Origin: Trichomonas vaginalis G3
Lineage: Eukaryota > Parabasalia > Trichomonadida > Trichomonadidae
Assembly (NCBI RefSeq): GCF_026262505.1
Contig: NC_067204.1
Coordinates: 11,426,522-11,490,521, forward strand
Reading direction: 5' to 3'
DNA: 64,000 nucleotides
Both the position numbers and the translations under genes were made by a program. The notes under the pieces are model-generated. The model was not told the DNA's origin. It saw only the letters and a list, made by a program, of their open reading frames with translations, and did not search any database. Shown here piece by piece: positions 33,032 through 44,723 of the stretch (positions within the stretch are counted from its first letter, which is position 1; each line of letters opens with the position of its first letter).

Positions 33032-35138
33032 TTAAGGGTGCACCCGCATGTACGTTTATTTGAGAGTAGGAGGATTACCCTCTCAATTTTGAATGCTTCG
33101 TTAGCGCAATATCTCGATGAATATTGTATTAAAATTGAATTTGCCCATACCAATATATCTGATACAATATCCTTAAGTTTTACTAAAAAGAATTTTTTAA
33201 AATCCCTGCAGATTCGGGGATTTTTAAATTTTTTGATTTTTTTCGAAAATTTTTCAAAAAAAAATATTTTCAGAAGAGCCTTAACGGCTAGAGATGTGAA
33301 AACTTAAATTTTATAATCCCTGGGATGCACTTTCTTCGTTTTTTTTAAATTTTTGGGATAAATTTTGACATCTTTTTTTTTGCTGGCGACCCCCCCCCCG
33401 TTTAGGGCATCAAAAAAACATGTTGTTTCGTTTCAAGATCGGGATATGTTGTGAACCCGACTTCTTTCATTAATGAAGTGATTTCTTAAGTTGAATAAAA
33501 ACAAATTTGATTGAAATTCATACAAAATTTCTTTTTATCATTATTATTTAAGATGCTTTTTTATGTTGAATTGTTAATTTTTTTATTTCCACCTGGGATA
33601 TTTTGAATTGGGCTAGCCCAATCCCACCTCTCAATTTTCTCTCAATTGGGCAATGGGGATCCCATATAAAATGTATTGTAACAAAATTTTACATGCATAA
33701 TATAGTACAATTAAACAACATTCTAAAAATATTAAATTCACATCATTTACTTGAAGATTTTATATTTTCAACAAAAATTAATACAATAATTACATTAAAT
33801 TGAGGAGATTTATAATATTTATTATAAATTAAAATATTATTACTCATTAATTTGTTGAAATATTGCATTTTAGTGGTAAAAATTAAAATTTAAGTTTACA
33901 TGGAGAAAAAAAATTTTTAAATTCCAAAAAAAAATTCAATTGGGATAACGATAGGGACAAAAATTTAGAATCCCCATATGCTTGGGATATAAAATTGAGA
34001 GGTGGGATTGGGCTAGCCCAATTCAAAATATCCCAGGTGGAAATAAAAAAATTAACAATTCAACATAAAAAAGCATCTTAAATAATAATGATAAAAAGAA
34101 ATTTTGTATGAATTTCAATCAAATTTGTTTTTATTCAACTTAAGAAATCACTTCATTAATGAAAGAAGTCGGGTTCACAACATATCCCGATCTTGAAACG
34201 AAACAACATGTTTTTTTGATGCCCTAAACGGGGGGGTCGCCAGCAAAAAAAAAGATGTCAAAATTTATCCCAAAAATTTAAAAAAAACGAAGAAAGTGCA
34301 TCCCAGGGATTATAAAATTTAAGTTTTCACATCTCTAACTTAACGGCTAAGTTTTATGTTTAATGTTGAGTATCAAAAAGAATGGGCATCTGATATAGCC
34401 ATCATATATCCCAGAAGCAAATAAAAATTCTGACTTTTTAAGCATAAAAAATGAAATTTTATTTTTTGCAAAAAACAGGCCCCCCGGATGTACGTTTATT
34501 TGAGAGGAGGAGGATTAAATTTTTGAAAGCACTAAAATTTGTAAATATTCTAGTTATATAATAATATGTATTATTTTAAAAAATAAAAAATTAAAGCACG
34601 TTAAACTCTTTTTTGATGAATTTTTACAAAAGCTACTTAGGATTATGCAAAATATAGTAATTAAACATAAATTTCAAATCAGATTTTACTTATAATAAAT
34701 ATTTTAAATTTCCGAAAATTAAGTTCAGATCGACTCGATACGTTGTAATTACTAAATAAGGTGCCAAAAACCTATTAAACAGTATCAAAACTATCAAGAT
34801 TGTAATGTTTTTGAAGAAAAATTTATAGAATTATGAACTTCAAACAGATATTATGTAAATAAAAATAATATAATGGATTTGTTTATTCGTATAATAGCAG
34901 TAATAAGTCGATTATTCACTTCTACTTCTGATATTTGAATTTAATTTCGACAGAAAAAGAGATTCAAGAGGAAAATACTAGGGGATACAAACAGCCACCA
35001 TGACAGGATTATTATGGAGCCAAGTTGTATTTTTTGATATTTTTAGAGTTTTCCTACCTATTTAGGTACCAAGTTATTGCTTAAAAATTAAGGTTCTAAA
35101 TTCTGAAGTTTACATGATCCTCCCGGGCGCACCCTTAA
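33032..35138. mobile_element. TTAA-flanked element E1 (with nested Mutator-like insert)
   Basis: Bounded by TTAAGGGTGC (33032) and GCACCCTTAA (ending 35138), so the TTAA looks like the target duplication. Without the nested element at 33289-34338 its length is about 1.05 kb, the same as copy E2 at 39231-40291, which matches it in the opposite orientation. A copy of the left-end segment (TGTACGTTTATTTGAGAGG) recurs inside at about 34489. It has no coding potential. It lies directly after the kinase gene and could supply or disturb its 3' end. Confidence 0.82.
33289..34338. mobile_element. Non-autonomous Mutator-like element nested in E1
   Basis: Long, nearly perfect inverted ends of about 350 bases (33289-33638 and 33991-34338), starting TAGAGATGTGAAAACTTAAA, enclose about 350 bases of AT-rich DNA. 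The 9-base CTTAACGGC stands directly before (33280-33288) and directly after (34339-34347), a target duplication of the size made by Mutator-like elements. E2, the empty relative, shows the region without the insert. The left arm has a run of nine C. There is no transposase, so it must be moved by one encoded elsewhere. The arms are almost identical, so it is young. Confidence 0.82.
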
Positions 35139-38100
35139 TGTTGTTGTTGTTTTCGTTATAAATTATGTTTTGTATATTAACTTATAATTAAATGTATTTT
35201 GGTATTACACCACATCTCAATGAAGTAAGATATTCTGTTTCATAACAATGCGCATGAAGCTTGACTTGTCTTTAATTGCATTTGAAACAAAATACATTGC
35301 AATCTATGCTTACAAAGGATGAATCGTTGGTTTTGTATGAAAAATCAAATAACTAATAAATGGAATTCTTTCTAAATAAAATGTATGTTCGATCTTTGAG
35401 ATCCATATGAATGATTCAAGCTTCGAACATATTATTTGTATCTTTGTTCAATTAAATGCATGTGATATTCAAAAATGCTTATGGCTGTGAGACTTTTCCA
35501 TTTCACAATCTAAGCTTATTTTTAGACTGGTGATATGTATAAACAATATGAAAACAATGTTTTGGAAGTAAGAAGATTATTAAACTTATTAATGCACCTT
35601 TTTGAAATGTTTTCTTTTAAGATTTAATTTGTTATTGGAAAATGACAAGCATTAATGTTAAGATTTCTAGTTATCCATTATGATGTGTTTTGGTTATGAG
35701 GAATTTCTCCTCAAGCTATTAGAAAGTTGTAATAACACTGTAATTATTTTGAAAATTTGATTCCATTGATCGTTAACGAAAATGTTGACAATATTTATGG
35801 ATCCTGTAATATTTTATAATGATTTCTCTTGAAAATACGAACAGATCATTAATTCTTAACTAAAATTCAAAATTTGATTTAAAATCAATCCGTTAATTTG
35901 GGATAATTATATAATTTCCATGATATATATTGACATTTTGATATCAAATATGTAAACTTTTGATAGTTTCACCACGAAGAATCACGCAAATTACAGATTT
36001 CATCATAAAATCAAAATAATTATATGATTAATATCCGTCAATAATAAAGATGAATTATTTTACATCTGTTCTCAATGAAATTATGTTATCATCCCTCAAC
36101 TATCACTTTTTCGATTATCCAATAGATTTAAAAAATTTTATTCAACCAATATAGCATCATGTTTTTAAATGATTGGAGAATTGGTTACATAATTGAGACC
36201 AGATCGTTGAAAATATTCAATTTTGATTATTGGAAATAATTTTTCATGGATAAGTATTGAAAATGACATTAAATTTATGTGTTATTTATTATTTTTATAT
36301 GAATGAAAGAGGCTATTATGGAAAAAGACCTGATACTTTTTGTTTCTAATGATTATTTAGAAATATAAATCTATAATGGACAAGTAAAAATAGTTAATAA
36401 TTCCGAAGATGATTTAGTTCTCAATTCAACGTTATCAAAAATTGAATGAATTATATTTCGGAATTTATCAATTTTCATAAACTGCAAATTTGTATAGTAA
36501 ATATTATATATCATAACTTCAAGAAAGATACCGAAAGGTACATTCACTAGGCGATAACAGTAAAATGGGATGAAAATAAGATAAATAGCATCCCTATATA
36601 GTGCCTAACAATATTTATACGGGCCAAAAAAATTTGGCTAGAGATTTGGCGAGCTATAAAACTTAGAAAATTGAGAGGGATTTTTGTTTTTGAATTTTTT
36701 TTGGAAAGTTAAAATTGCGATTAAAAATCGATTTCCAGGAGAACTAAGCATCTCATCATATATTTAAATCGCTAAAAATATTAAATAATAGTTGAATAGT
36801 ATAACAACGTGAAATTATGGCTGAATCTACAGAAAAAATGAACATATTTGACATTTTTGAAAATTCATACGTTAGATGGTGACAGACTCATAAACTATAC
36901 TTTAGCTAAGATTGATATATGGTTTCAACAACACATGGTTAAAATCGTAAAAATATTTTAGATTTCAAAAAGATATATATGGTAATATAATGGAACAAAG
37001 TCAACAAATAGCATGTTAAATATGTTATAATTAACTTTTTATTAGATCCAATAGTAGATATCGAATGGTTTCCAGCTTTATGGTTAAATATTTTCTTTTC
37101 GAGCTTCTCTTTAACTGTTGTATTAAGGTTGTAAATTTTTGATGCTAGAAACTATGGAATCTTCTTTGCTGCTGCATTTTTCTTGAGAGTTCTTGCAATT
37201 TCGAATAGATCTGCGCATTGTATGAAATGGAGGCTTTAAAATATCTTGAAAACAGAATAGGACTGCTTTTCCAAAGGAATGCTTACTTGTAAATCAGAGA
37301 GTTTCAAAATTGACAGCAAGATTATCATCATAACTTTCGATTTTGCTGCGAAAAAGGAAGACAAGTAATTAACAAATCATTTACTGTTGTTCATCAAAAG
37401 AAGAAAACTTTGATAACAACTAATGATGATAAAATCAAGCTATCTTTTAATATTTTAAATTGATAAGACATTCAAAATATTTGAATGGTTTAAAATATTT
37501 TCTTTTAATTTCTATAAGATATTATCATGATTATATAATAAAATTTAAATTTTTATTCAAAAGGGCAATATTTCAAACTTTTAATTTCAAAAATCTTAAT
37601 TCTGCAATAAGTGTATTTAATTGTAGCAAATTTAATGATCCTTCGTCATGCTTAGCAATTTGGAACTCATAAATTAATGATTTCTTCAAGTAAAATTCTG
37701 CATTATTTCAAAAGTCAATAATTCTCTAGTAACTTTTCTTCAAACCCTAACCATTATATTATATGTATAATGGAGAATAATTGCAAAGAAAGATAGCCGA
37801 ATTTACTGGGTAGTTCTTGTGATGCGAAATAATTGCAAATTAACACCTAGTTTTAACAGCATCACTCTCTTTTTGCTCTCATTTAAATGCATTCGCACAC
37901 TTTAATTTTGAAATATAAGAGTTTTGGAAATTATCAAATTTATCTGCTCAAATACTATAGATCTTCATAAGTGTTAATAGAATCATTAGCCTTACATATA
38001 GTGTTTAATATAATGATGCACATTATACTGGGATTCATTCCTTATTCATCTAGTTATTATAAGATTTACAACCCCATGAAAATTTAAAATTTTGTCAAAA

Positions 38101-38307
38101 ATAGTGAATGTACCTTTAGATACCGACAGATAAAATAACTGCCACTTTGAATGCAATTCCATGAATGAATATTAAAGTTAGGCATTTTGGAGAGAACAAG
38201 ATTTGCTTGGAACTAAGTGAGCTGAATCTTAACTATCTTTTGAAAATCGAAGGAAAAATTAACGAATTTTAAATTATCGCATTTATTCACACACAACAAG
38301 CAGATAT
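35139..38307. other. Long AT-rich intergenic region
   Basis: No convincing gene. A short stretch near 37080-37400 is less AT-rich and on the minus strand reads like a scrap of protein (ADLFEIARTLKKNAAAKKIP near 37150-37210), possibly a remnant of a host gene. The 70-codon frame at 37460-37672 looks like chance. Confidence 0.45.
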
Positions 38308-38874
38308 TTATACCCATAAATTGTCCAATAAAGAATCTATATCGAAGTTTTTGGAATCAAACAATTGATCAAAAACGGAATTAAAATCGCCAATGGGTTG
38401 ATCTCCAGGAGAACTTTGTTCAACGATATCTTCTGATTTTTCAACTATCTGTTTCATCTCTTTGTTTGCCTTCTTTGATTGAATAGAACCTGACTTCTTT
38501 TTGCTATAATAGTTTGATTCTGGAACGCATTGTTTTCTTTGGAGCTTAAGTAAACGGTTCCTGACAGAATTTGTTGACCTGTTATCTAAGTAATCTGCAA
38601 TGATTTTCCAATGGGGACCAACTTGTAAATATTTTTTAATTAATTTTTGATCTTCTTCATCTGTCCAGGCTTCTTGATTAAGTTTAGGGTCCAGATAGTT
38701 AAACCATCTATCTCTGCATTGCCTGGCAGTCTTCCCTGGAATTAATGCTGCCTTTTGCTCCCATTGCGAAGCGCCATACCTTTGGACGAGTTCTTTTAAA
38801 GTATTATCTTGTTCTATGCTAAACTTAACTTTAGCACATATTTTTTGCAGGCTATTATCATCATAAGATGACAT
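38308..38874 (-). CDS. R2R3-type Myb DNA-binding protein
   Basis: A 188-residue protein. Two Myb repeats lie at about residues 17-63 and 68-112. The first has tryptophans 38 and 57 (ASQWEQKAALIPGKTARQCR and DRWFNYLDP) with phenylalanine 18 in place of the first tryptophan. The second has tryptophans 70 and 89 (EAWTDEEDQKLIKKYLQVGP, HWKIIADYLDNRSTNSVRNR). A basic stretch (KKKSGSIQSKKANK) follows and may be a nuclear signal. The tail is acidic and hydrophobic (FDQLFDSKNFDIDSLLDNLW), like an activation segment. Short two-repeat Myb proteins of this kind are known transcription regulators in Trichomonas vaginalis. Its exact targets cannot be told. Confidence 0.9.
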   Translation of the reverse strand: MSSYDDNSLQKICAKVKFSIEQDNTLKELVQRYGASQWEQKAALIPGKTARQCRDRWFNYLDPKLNQEAWTDEEDQKLIKKYLQVGPHWKIIADYLDNRSTNSVRNRLLKLQRKQCVPESNYYSKKKSGSIQSKKANKEMKQIVEKSEDIVEQSSPGDQPIGDFNSVFDQLFDSKNFDIDSLLDNLWV

Positions 38875-39230
38875 TCTTTCAAATAGAAAGATAAAAATTG
38901 AATTGCAATTTTAAAAACAGTTTAATTGAAAAAAAAAGCAAATCAAGTTAGATATATGCTGTGTATTTATTAATTTTAAATAATGATGAAATTGAATTTC
39001 TAAGAAAAATTTGCGAGGTTGATCATCAACATGGAAAAAATATTCAGATTATGTGTCATATTAGTATCATTATGCAACAGTTTGATTAGGAGAATTCTGA
39101 AAAAAATAAAAAATTCATCGAATAGGAATGTCAAACAAGCTAATGAAATATGTCGCCAAAGTTAAGATGTCAATTATTATTTGAATGACTGTGAATTTCA
39201 AATTGAAATGATTTCAAAAGATTGATGAAT
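38875..39230. other. Intergenic, promoter side of the Myb gene
   Basis: AT-rich. No gene or repeat is seen. TCAATTTTT lies about 30 bases upstream of the Myb start on the minus strand and only partly fits the initiator consensus. Confidence 0.4.
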
Positions 39231-40291
39231 TTAAGGGTGCACACGAGAGGATCATGTAAACTTCAGAATTTAGAACCTTATTTTTAGGCATTATCTTGGC
39301 TACCTTATTTAGGCTCGAAAAGCAAAAAATATCAAAAAATACAACTTGACTCCATTATGACCCTTTCATGGAGGTAGTTTTTATCCGCTAGTATTTTCCC
39401 TTTGAATCTCTTTACAATTCGAAATCAAATTCAAATCTCAGTAGAAGAAAGGAAGAATCGACTTACTACGGTTGTAATACGAATAAATACATATATTTAA
39501 TTATTTTTATTTACATAATAATTGTTTGAATCTCATATTCCATCAAATTTTTAAATAAAAACATTAAAATGTTGAAAATGTTCATATATTTTAATAGGGT
39601 TTTGGCACTTTATTGAGGAATTACTACATACATAGTCGAACTGAACTTGATATTTTGAAATTTAAATTATTTATCAAAATTAAAATTTAACTTGAAATTT
39701 ATAATTATTTAGTCATATTTTGCATAATTCTAAGTAGATTTTGTAAAAAATCAAGAAAGAAAAATTTTAACGTGCTTTATTTTTTCTTTTTTTAATAATA
39801 CATATTATTATATAATTAACATATTCATAATGTTTCACCCTTTCAAAAATATAATCCTCCTCCTCTCAAATAAACGTACATACAGGTGGCCTCTTTTTTC
39901 AAAAAATTAAAATTTCAAATTTTAAATTTGAAATTTTGGGCTCAAATATTAGAGATTTTTTCAACCTTCAACGATATATGTTGTCTATATCAGACCTCCT
40001 TTCTTTTTGATACTTAACATTGTTCCTAAATCTTAGCCGTTAAGGCTGTTCTGAAAATATTTTTTTTTTCGAAAAAATTCGAAAAAAATTCTTAAAATTC
40101 AAAAATCCCTTAATTCCTGAGGATTTTGGAAAAAAGTTTTTACATGAACATGTGTATATTATATGAAGTATATTGATAGGGTAAAAATCAAATTTTATTG
40201 CATATTCATCGAGAAAATAAACTAACGAATCCCTCAAAATTGAGAGGGTAATCCTCCTCTCAAATAAACGTACATACGGGTGCACCCTTAA
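39231..40291. mobile_element. TTAA-flanked element E2 (second copy of the E1 family)
   Basis: Bounded by TTAAGGGTGC (39231) and GCACCCTTAA (ending 40291), 1.06 kb long. Its right end, read backward, matches the left end of E1 (TGTACGTTTATTTGAGAGGA), and its left end matches E1's right end (GGATCATGTAAACTTCAGAA), so the two copies are inverted to each other. The internal repeat of the end segment is also kept (about 39850-39895). It is non-coding; movement must depend on a transposase from elsewhere. Confidence 0.82.
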
Positions 40292-41358
40292 CCAATGTGA
40301 AATGAGAAAAGGAATTAATCTCTTGATATATCAACGAAATTGAGAAAAATGATTGGATTCGATTTGAAAACATTATCAAAAGAACCCAGAGAATATATAT
40401 AGATAGTATATGAATATTTTTGAAAAAATTAACGTCAAAAACAACACTTCTGACATATCAGTTGACCAATTTTACTTATATATTGGATTCATTACGAGCA
40501 TCCTATTAATGAATATAGTGAATAAAGCCGTTACTATTGAAAAGCGGATAATCGAAAGTATAAGTTTTGGAATATTGTTGAAATCAATGACTTAAACAAG
40601 AATATGTGTATTCGTGCATTTGTCTATGTATTTGAATCAAACCGTCGTCCAATACAACACAGATCACTTTCATATTAAATTTTATTCATTAATACATTTA
40701 CAGTAAATGATCTAACCTCAAAAAAATATTATCGTTTGATTCTTTAACATTTAATCGGTTTAATTCAAATTGCATCCATCAAACCCAGTAAAACTACTTG
40801 ATATTATATCATTCCTTCTATTTTTAAATTATAAAAATTGAGTATAGTTCTCAATTCCAACCCAATTATATTGAATTTTTTCACAGTAAGCGGTTTTTCT
40901 CAAAATTTTAATTATTTACTCAACCGATTTATGACCATTATTATTCGATATTTTCGTTTAAAAATGAATTTTTCATGGTGTACCATACTAGAAAGTTAAA
41001 ATATTGCTTCAATTATCAAGCATTTTAAAATATAATATTGTTTTTCTTTATCCCGAACTTTAAAAATGACATTATTACGGCATCGTAGTAGTTTCATCTA
41101 TTTCATCATAAATATCATTTTCATTATTTATTTTTCAAATCAAAAAAATCATATTGATAATTTCAAGCAATTATTAACACTTTAATTTATGAATCAATAA
41201 TTGATTTGGTTCCTAATCCTTCATTTAATTTATACTGTTGTTTTTTCAATTATCAAAAATCTTTTTGAGTTGCCATAATAAATTATTTTACATCAATCAA
41301 TTTGAATGAAAATAGATCAATTTTATTATCATTTTAAAGATAATTCATATAAAAAATA
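40292..41358. other. Intergenic DNA up to the end of Maverick B
   Basis: AT-rich host DNA with no convincing gene; a 61-codon frame at 40410-40595 looks like chance. The last six bases before the element (41353-41358, AAAATA) are the expected half of its target duplication. Confidence 0.5.
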
Positions 41359-41454
41359 AGTAGTAGGATAGGATGGGTTTTGTGACTTTTTTTGTAAACG
41401 TAAGAATTCATACAATATCGAGCGATTTTGTATCATTTTTTTAACATATTAATT
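41359..41454. repeat. Terminal sequence of Maverick B
   Basis: Begins AGTAGTAGGATAGGATGGG and is the inverted counterpart of 16957-17051 in A. It is the outer part of the terminal inverted repeat. The spacer between this and the first gene (41455-41631) is longer than in A and includes further TTCTTACG words. Confidence 0.9.
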
Positions 41455-41631
41455 AAAAAACATATGATTCTTACGGTTTTATTCTTACGTTTTTGAATAA
41501 ATCAAGATTTAAAAAATTTTCAAAATTGTAAGACATTTACACTCAGCCCATACATAATGAAATAAAAAATAAAAATATATTTATTTATAAACCATTAAAA
41601 AAATTAAAGTTAATTTTTTATTCTTACATAA

Positions 41632-42012
41632 ATGACCCAACAAGTAAAACCAGATAAAATAGATTATCGAATTTTAGAGGATGGTGTTCCTGTTTATATT
41701 CAAAGATTTAAAGGGAAGCAATATTATAGAATTGTTAATCCTGAATACATAAAACATTTATTTAAAAAGGAAGACTGTGAATTATTAAACGTTAATGAAT
41801 ATGAAACCAATAAATCAAAATTGAAATATAAATATATTGGAAGTGATGAAAGATGCAAAGATAAAGATAAAGTTTATACAGTTTCATATAATGAATGGAA
41901 AACCAATAAGATAAGAAAACATTTAGGAGATTATGGTAAAAGTTCTGAATTCTTTAAATCTAGTATGTATGAGAGAGTAAAAGAAATTAGAAATAATTAT
42001 TTTCATGAATAA
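41632..42012 (+). CDS. 126-residue terminal protein, Maverick B
   Basis: Open frame of 126 codons, the first gene from the terminus. It starts MTQQVKPDKIDYRILEDGVP and ends with a basic helix (SMYERVKEIRNNYFHE). It is basic and rich in lysine and tyrosine, with two separate cysteines and no clear metal site. The ATG follows a T-rich run and ACATAA, as in the other genes of this element. The family is unknown. Its place next to the end is shared with A, so it may act early or on the ends of the element, which is inference. Confidence 0.65.
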   Translation: MTQQVKPDKIDYRILEDGVPVYIQRFKGKQYYRIVNPEYIKHLFKKEDCELLNVNEYETNKSKLKYKYIGSDERCKDKDKVYTVSYNEWKTNKIRKHLGDYGKSSEFFKSSMYERVKEIRNNYFHE

Positions 42013-42078
42013 AAAATAAACTTTAAAAAATAAACGAGAAGAAGAAATTTGATGAGTTCAACATAGAACTTTAAGAAA

Positions 42079-42447
42079 CTAATGATTATTTGAATTTATG
42101 AAATCAATTATTTGATTCATTCTTTCTTCAATCTCTTCTATTCTTTTTGTTAAATCATCAATTTTCATTAATGAGGTGATTCTTGATTGAGGAATAGATT
42201 TCAAACTAATCACCCCTTTTATTTTTGAAATTTTGAATCCATCAACTTTAAACATTTTATTCAATTTACACGTTGTCAATTCTTCAAATAATTTTTTATT
42301 GTTAGCATAATAGTCATTAAATTCTTCAACAGATGAAAAAATTTTTATTTCAGTAATTGGTTTAACAACGTTTATTTTTTGTTGAACATTTTCACTTTCA
42401 TTTATTTCTTCCTCCTCTGTTTCATTTATTTTTAAAATCGGTTTCAT
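42079..42447 (-). CDS. Acidic 122-residue protein, Maverick B
   Basis: Open frame of 122 codons. The first 30 residues are strongly acidic (TEEEEINESEN). The middle has a helix EEFNDYYANNKKLFEELTTC and the end is a probable coiled coil (DLTKRIEEIEERMNQIIDF). It is convergent with the 126-residue gene (66 bases between the ends) and divergent from the MAAG-type gene at 42514. Family and function are unknown; a coiled coil of this kind suggests it acts as a dimer. Confidence 0.62.
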   Translation of the reverse strand: MKPILKINETEEEEINESENVQQKINVVKPITEIKIFSSVEEFNDYYANNKKLFEELTTCKLNKMFKVDGFKISKIKGVISLKSIPQSRITSLMKIDDLTKRIEEIEERMNQIIDFINSNNH

Positions 42448-42513
42448 TTATCATTAAATAAAAATTAGAATATAAGTGATGAAATATATTTTTTAATTAA
42501 TATTAAATCAGAA

Positions 42514-42738
42514 ATGGCTGCAGGATTCTTTAAAAAATTATGGGATGGAATTAAGAAAGCTGCAGGTTGGGTTTATAAAAAGATTATTAAACCCGTTGCA
42601 AACTTTTTGGCACCAGTAGCGAAAACGGCAGGAACTATCATAGGTGGAGTATTAGGTACTAAAGCAGGTAATCCGGCGATGGGAGCACAAGCAGGTAACG
42701 CATTGGTGGAATTGCTGAAGGAATACTTAATAAAATAG
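42514..42738 (+). CDS. Small MAAG-type amphipathic protein 2, Maverick B
   Basis: A 74-residue protein starting MAAGFFKKLWDGIKKAAGWV, an amphipathic basic helix. A proline break (KPVANFLAPVAK) and a glycine-rich hydrophobic segment (GTIIGGVLGTKAGNPAMGAQ) follow. It shares its first eight residues, apart from one, with the next gene on the opposite strand. Small proteins with such a start are found in Mavericks and adeno-like viruses as membrane-active or capsid-cementing parts. That role is inference here. Confidence 0.68.
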   Translation: MAAGFFKKLWDGIKKAAGWVYKKIIKPVANFLAPVAKTAGTIIGGVLGTKAGNPAMGAQAGNALVELLKEYLIK

Positions 42739-42774
42739 GAGGTAGATAGTGGAAAAATAAATATTAAATTATTT

Positions 42775-42990
42775 TTATCTTAGTATCGGTTGAAGTCTTT
42801 GATAAACTTTTTCTCCTTTATTTAAAACTTCTCTTATTGGGGCAGCTTTTGGCGTTATTGATTCAGCAACGTCACTAATTGCTTCTTTATTCTTAAATAT
42901 CCAATTTGCTCCTTTCTTCATTGTTTCCCAAACTTTATGCGCTCCTCTTTTTACTTTATTCCACAGTTTCTTAAATATACCTGCAGCCAT
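42775..42990 (-). CDS. Small MAAG-type amphipathic protein 1, Maverick B
   Basis: A 71-residue protein, MAAGIFKKLWNKVKRGAHKV at the start, then a second basic helix with tryptophan (WETMKKGANWIFKNKE) and a C-terminal helix. It is convergent with the other MAAG-type gene (36 bases between the ends) and divergent from the capsid gene. The common MAAGxFKKLW start suggests that the two arose by duplication or share a signal for the virion. It is open in B and broken in A. Confidence 0.65.
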   Translation of the reverse strand: MAAGIFKKLWNKVKRGAHKVWETMKKGANWIFKNKEAISDVAESITPKAAPIREVLNKGEKVYQRLQPILR

Positions 42991-43059
42991 AGTTGATTAT
43001 TTCATTAAAATTAAAAATTCATTTTCATCTTTTAATTTTGATTTTTTATTTATTAATAA

Positions 43060-44699
43060 ATGACGACTAACTATTTAGTGCCAAACACTAAACCGATTAA
43101 TGGAAATGTGTTTCATTCATTCGAAAAGATAAATGAAATATTCGCAAAGAATGACGGTAGAAGATATTATAGAGAACTTGAAAGTTCATGCTATGACTCT
43201 GATGCTCCATATTTTGATGATAAACAAACTCATTTAAGAATTACAAATCCAGCTCATGATGTGAACCAATTAGGTGACACATATATTAAACGCAAAGTTA
43301 AAGCAACTCTAGTTTCAAATAAAGCTTTCACATGTGATGCCGCTTTTAAATGCATGCGTTTATTCGTTGGTTACAAATCATCAAATCAAAGCTTTAAACA
43401 ATTAGAAGTAGAAACGAAAGAGGTGATGCCGGTTATCTTCAGATGGATTGCGCCCGTGAATCTTTCGCATTTGCAACATATAAACCAAAATCAGAAAGGA
43501 AAGTTAAAAAGTTTGTTCATTCGTTATATAATAATGTTCAAAAATATGATAACTCAGTATGTGGTAAATATATTGACCCTTCAGAAGTTTTCAAGAAAGC
43601 AAATGAAGAAGTTGATATCACTTTTGATATGATTATTCCGGTAAATGATTTGTTAGCATTTCAGGCGTTCGATGATTATCCTAAATCATTTGGTGATATC
43701 ATTCTTAAATATTATGTTTTCAGGGATACTTTAGTATTTTGTCAGGTTGACCCGTTAAGAGTTGCTGATTTACAAAATTACGTTTATGAAAAGATAACTG
43801 ATGAAAATTATGAAAAGATTATGAATCATGTTTATAAATATGATCGCAAATTCCAACAAATCGGACTTCCTGCCAAATTAATTACAAGCTTAGCCGCTAC
43901 ATCTGCTGACGCAACAGTTGATGACGTTATTATTTCATGCACAAAGATGGAAGTTTTAGAGGATAAATGCATTACACCAGGATACGGTTTAATTGAAGAA
44001 TCAGTTAAAGCAATACCACGTTTATTCAGTAAGGAAGATCCATTCATGATTCCAGCTCAACATATTGACGTTCGTTCACTAAATGGAGGTTGCATCACTC
44101 CTGAAGGTATCAGCTCAGATTTCTCATACGCTCTTCATAATGTTACAGATGTTGTGTTAACATTTCCGAAGAATGCAATGCAAAGAACAGTTTTAGAAAA
44201 TCCAATGCTTCGAGGTCTTCAGGTCACTATAGATTCCAGAAACTTCCCCGATCAAGCGATGACCACAGTGGGTGACATATTCTTTACACGTATGCTTCAA
44301 GCTTCTGATTTAGATGGAGTGAATGAATGCACGGAAGAATACGAGGACTCATTAACTAGACCACTGAATGATGATAATGGCACGCCATTAGCTAGAACAT
44401 GGAAAGACCAAACTTCATTCTTATGCACTATTCCAGTTCAACGTGATGGAGCGGGTATATTCTTTGATGGATTAGAAACTTTCAACTCACAAGTTACAGT
44501 ACAAGTGAAAGCTTATCCAATCATTCAGGGTGAAAATGACACTTACTGTTCAAAGGTGACAAATCCTCCTCAGGTTTGGTTTACTAGGACTACATATTGG
44601 ACATGGACACCGGATGAAGGTTTGAAATATCATCCAACAGGTACACCACCACAGTATAGAAGTTCATATGATGAAATATTGATGAATAGAAATGTTTAA
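43060..44699 (+). pseudogene. Major capsid protein (double jelly-roll), Maverick B
   Basis: Counterpart of 13867-15495. It starts MTTNYLVPNTKPINGNVFHS. A beta-rich pattern runs through the gene; the segment MIIPVNDLLAFQAFDDYPKS lines up with VPLSSFLIFRFLRYLPNW in the capsid protein of element C. The late part has NFPDQAMTTVGDIFFTRMLQ and a Thr/Trp-rich end. Expected length about 545 residues, normal for Maverick capsid proteins. It is broken, about one break. The T-rich start motif precedes the ATG by about ten bases. Confidence 0.75.
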
Positions 44700-44723
44700 A
44701 ATTATAAATTTATTTTTGATTAA

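Noticed and set aside
33032-33307. 89-codon frame after the kinase as a small gene.
   Set aside because: It covers the end of the non-coding element E1, and the same region in E2 does not keep the frame.
17052-41358. The 24-kb host block as cargo of one giant composite element bounded by A and B.
   Set aside because: The ends of A and B that face the block are outer ends of two separate insertions, and the flanking six bases differ (CTTCAG and AAAATA), so they were not inserted together.
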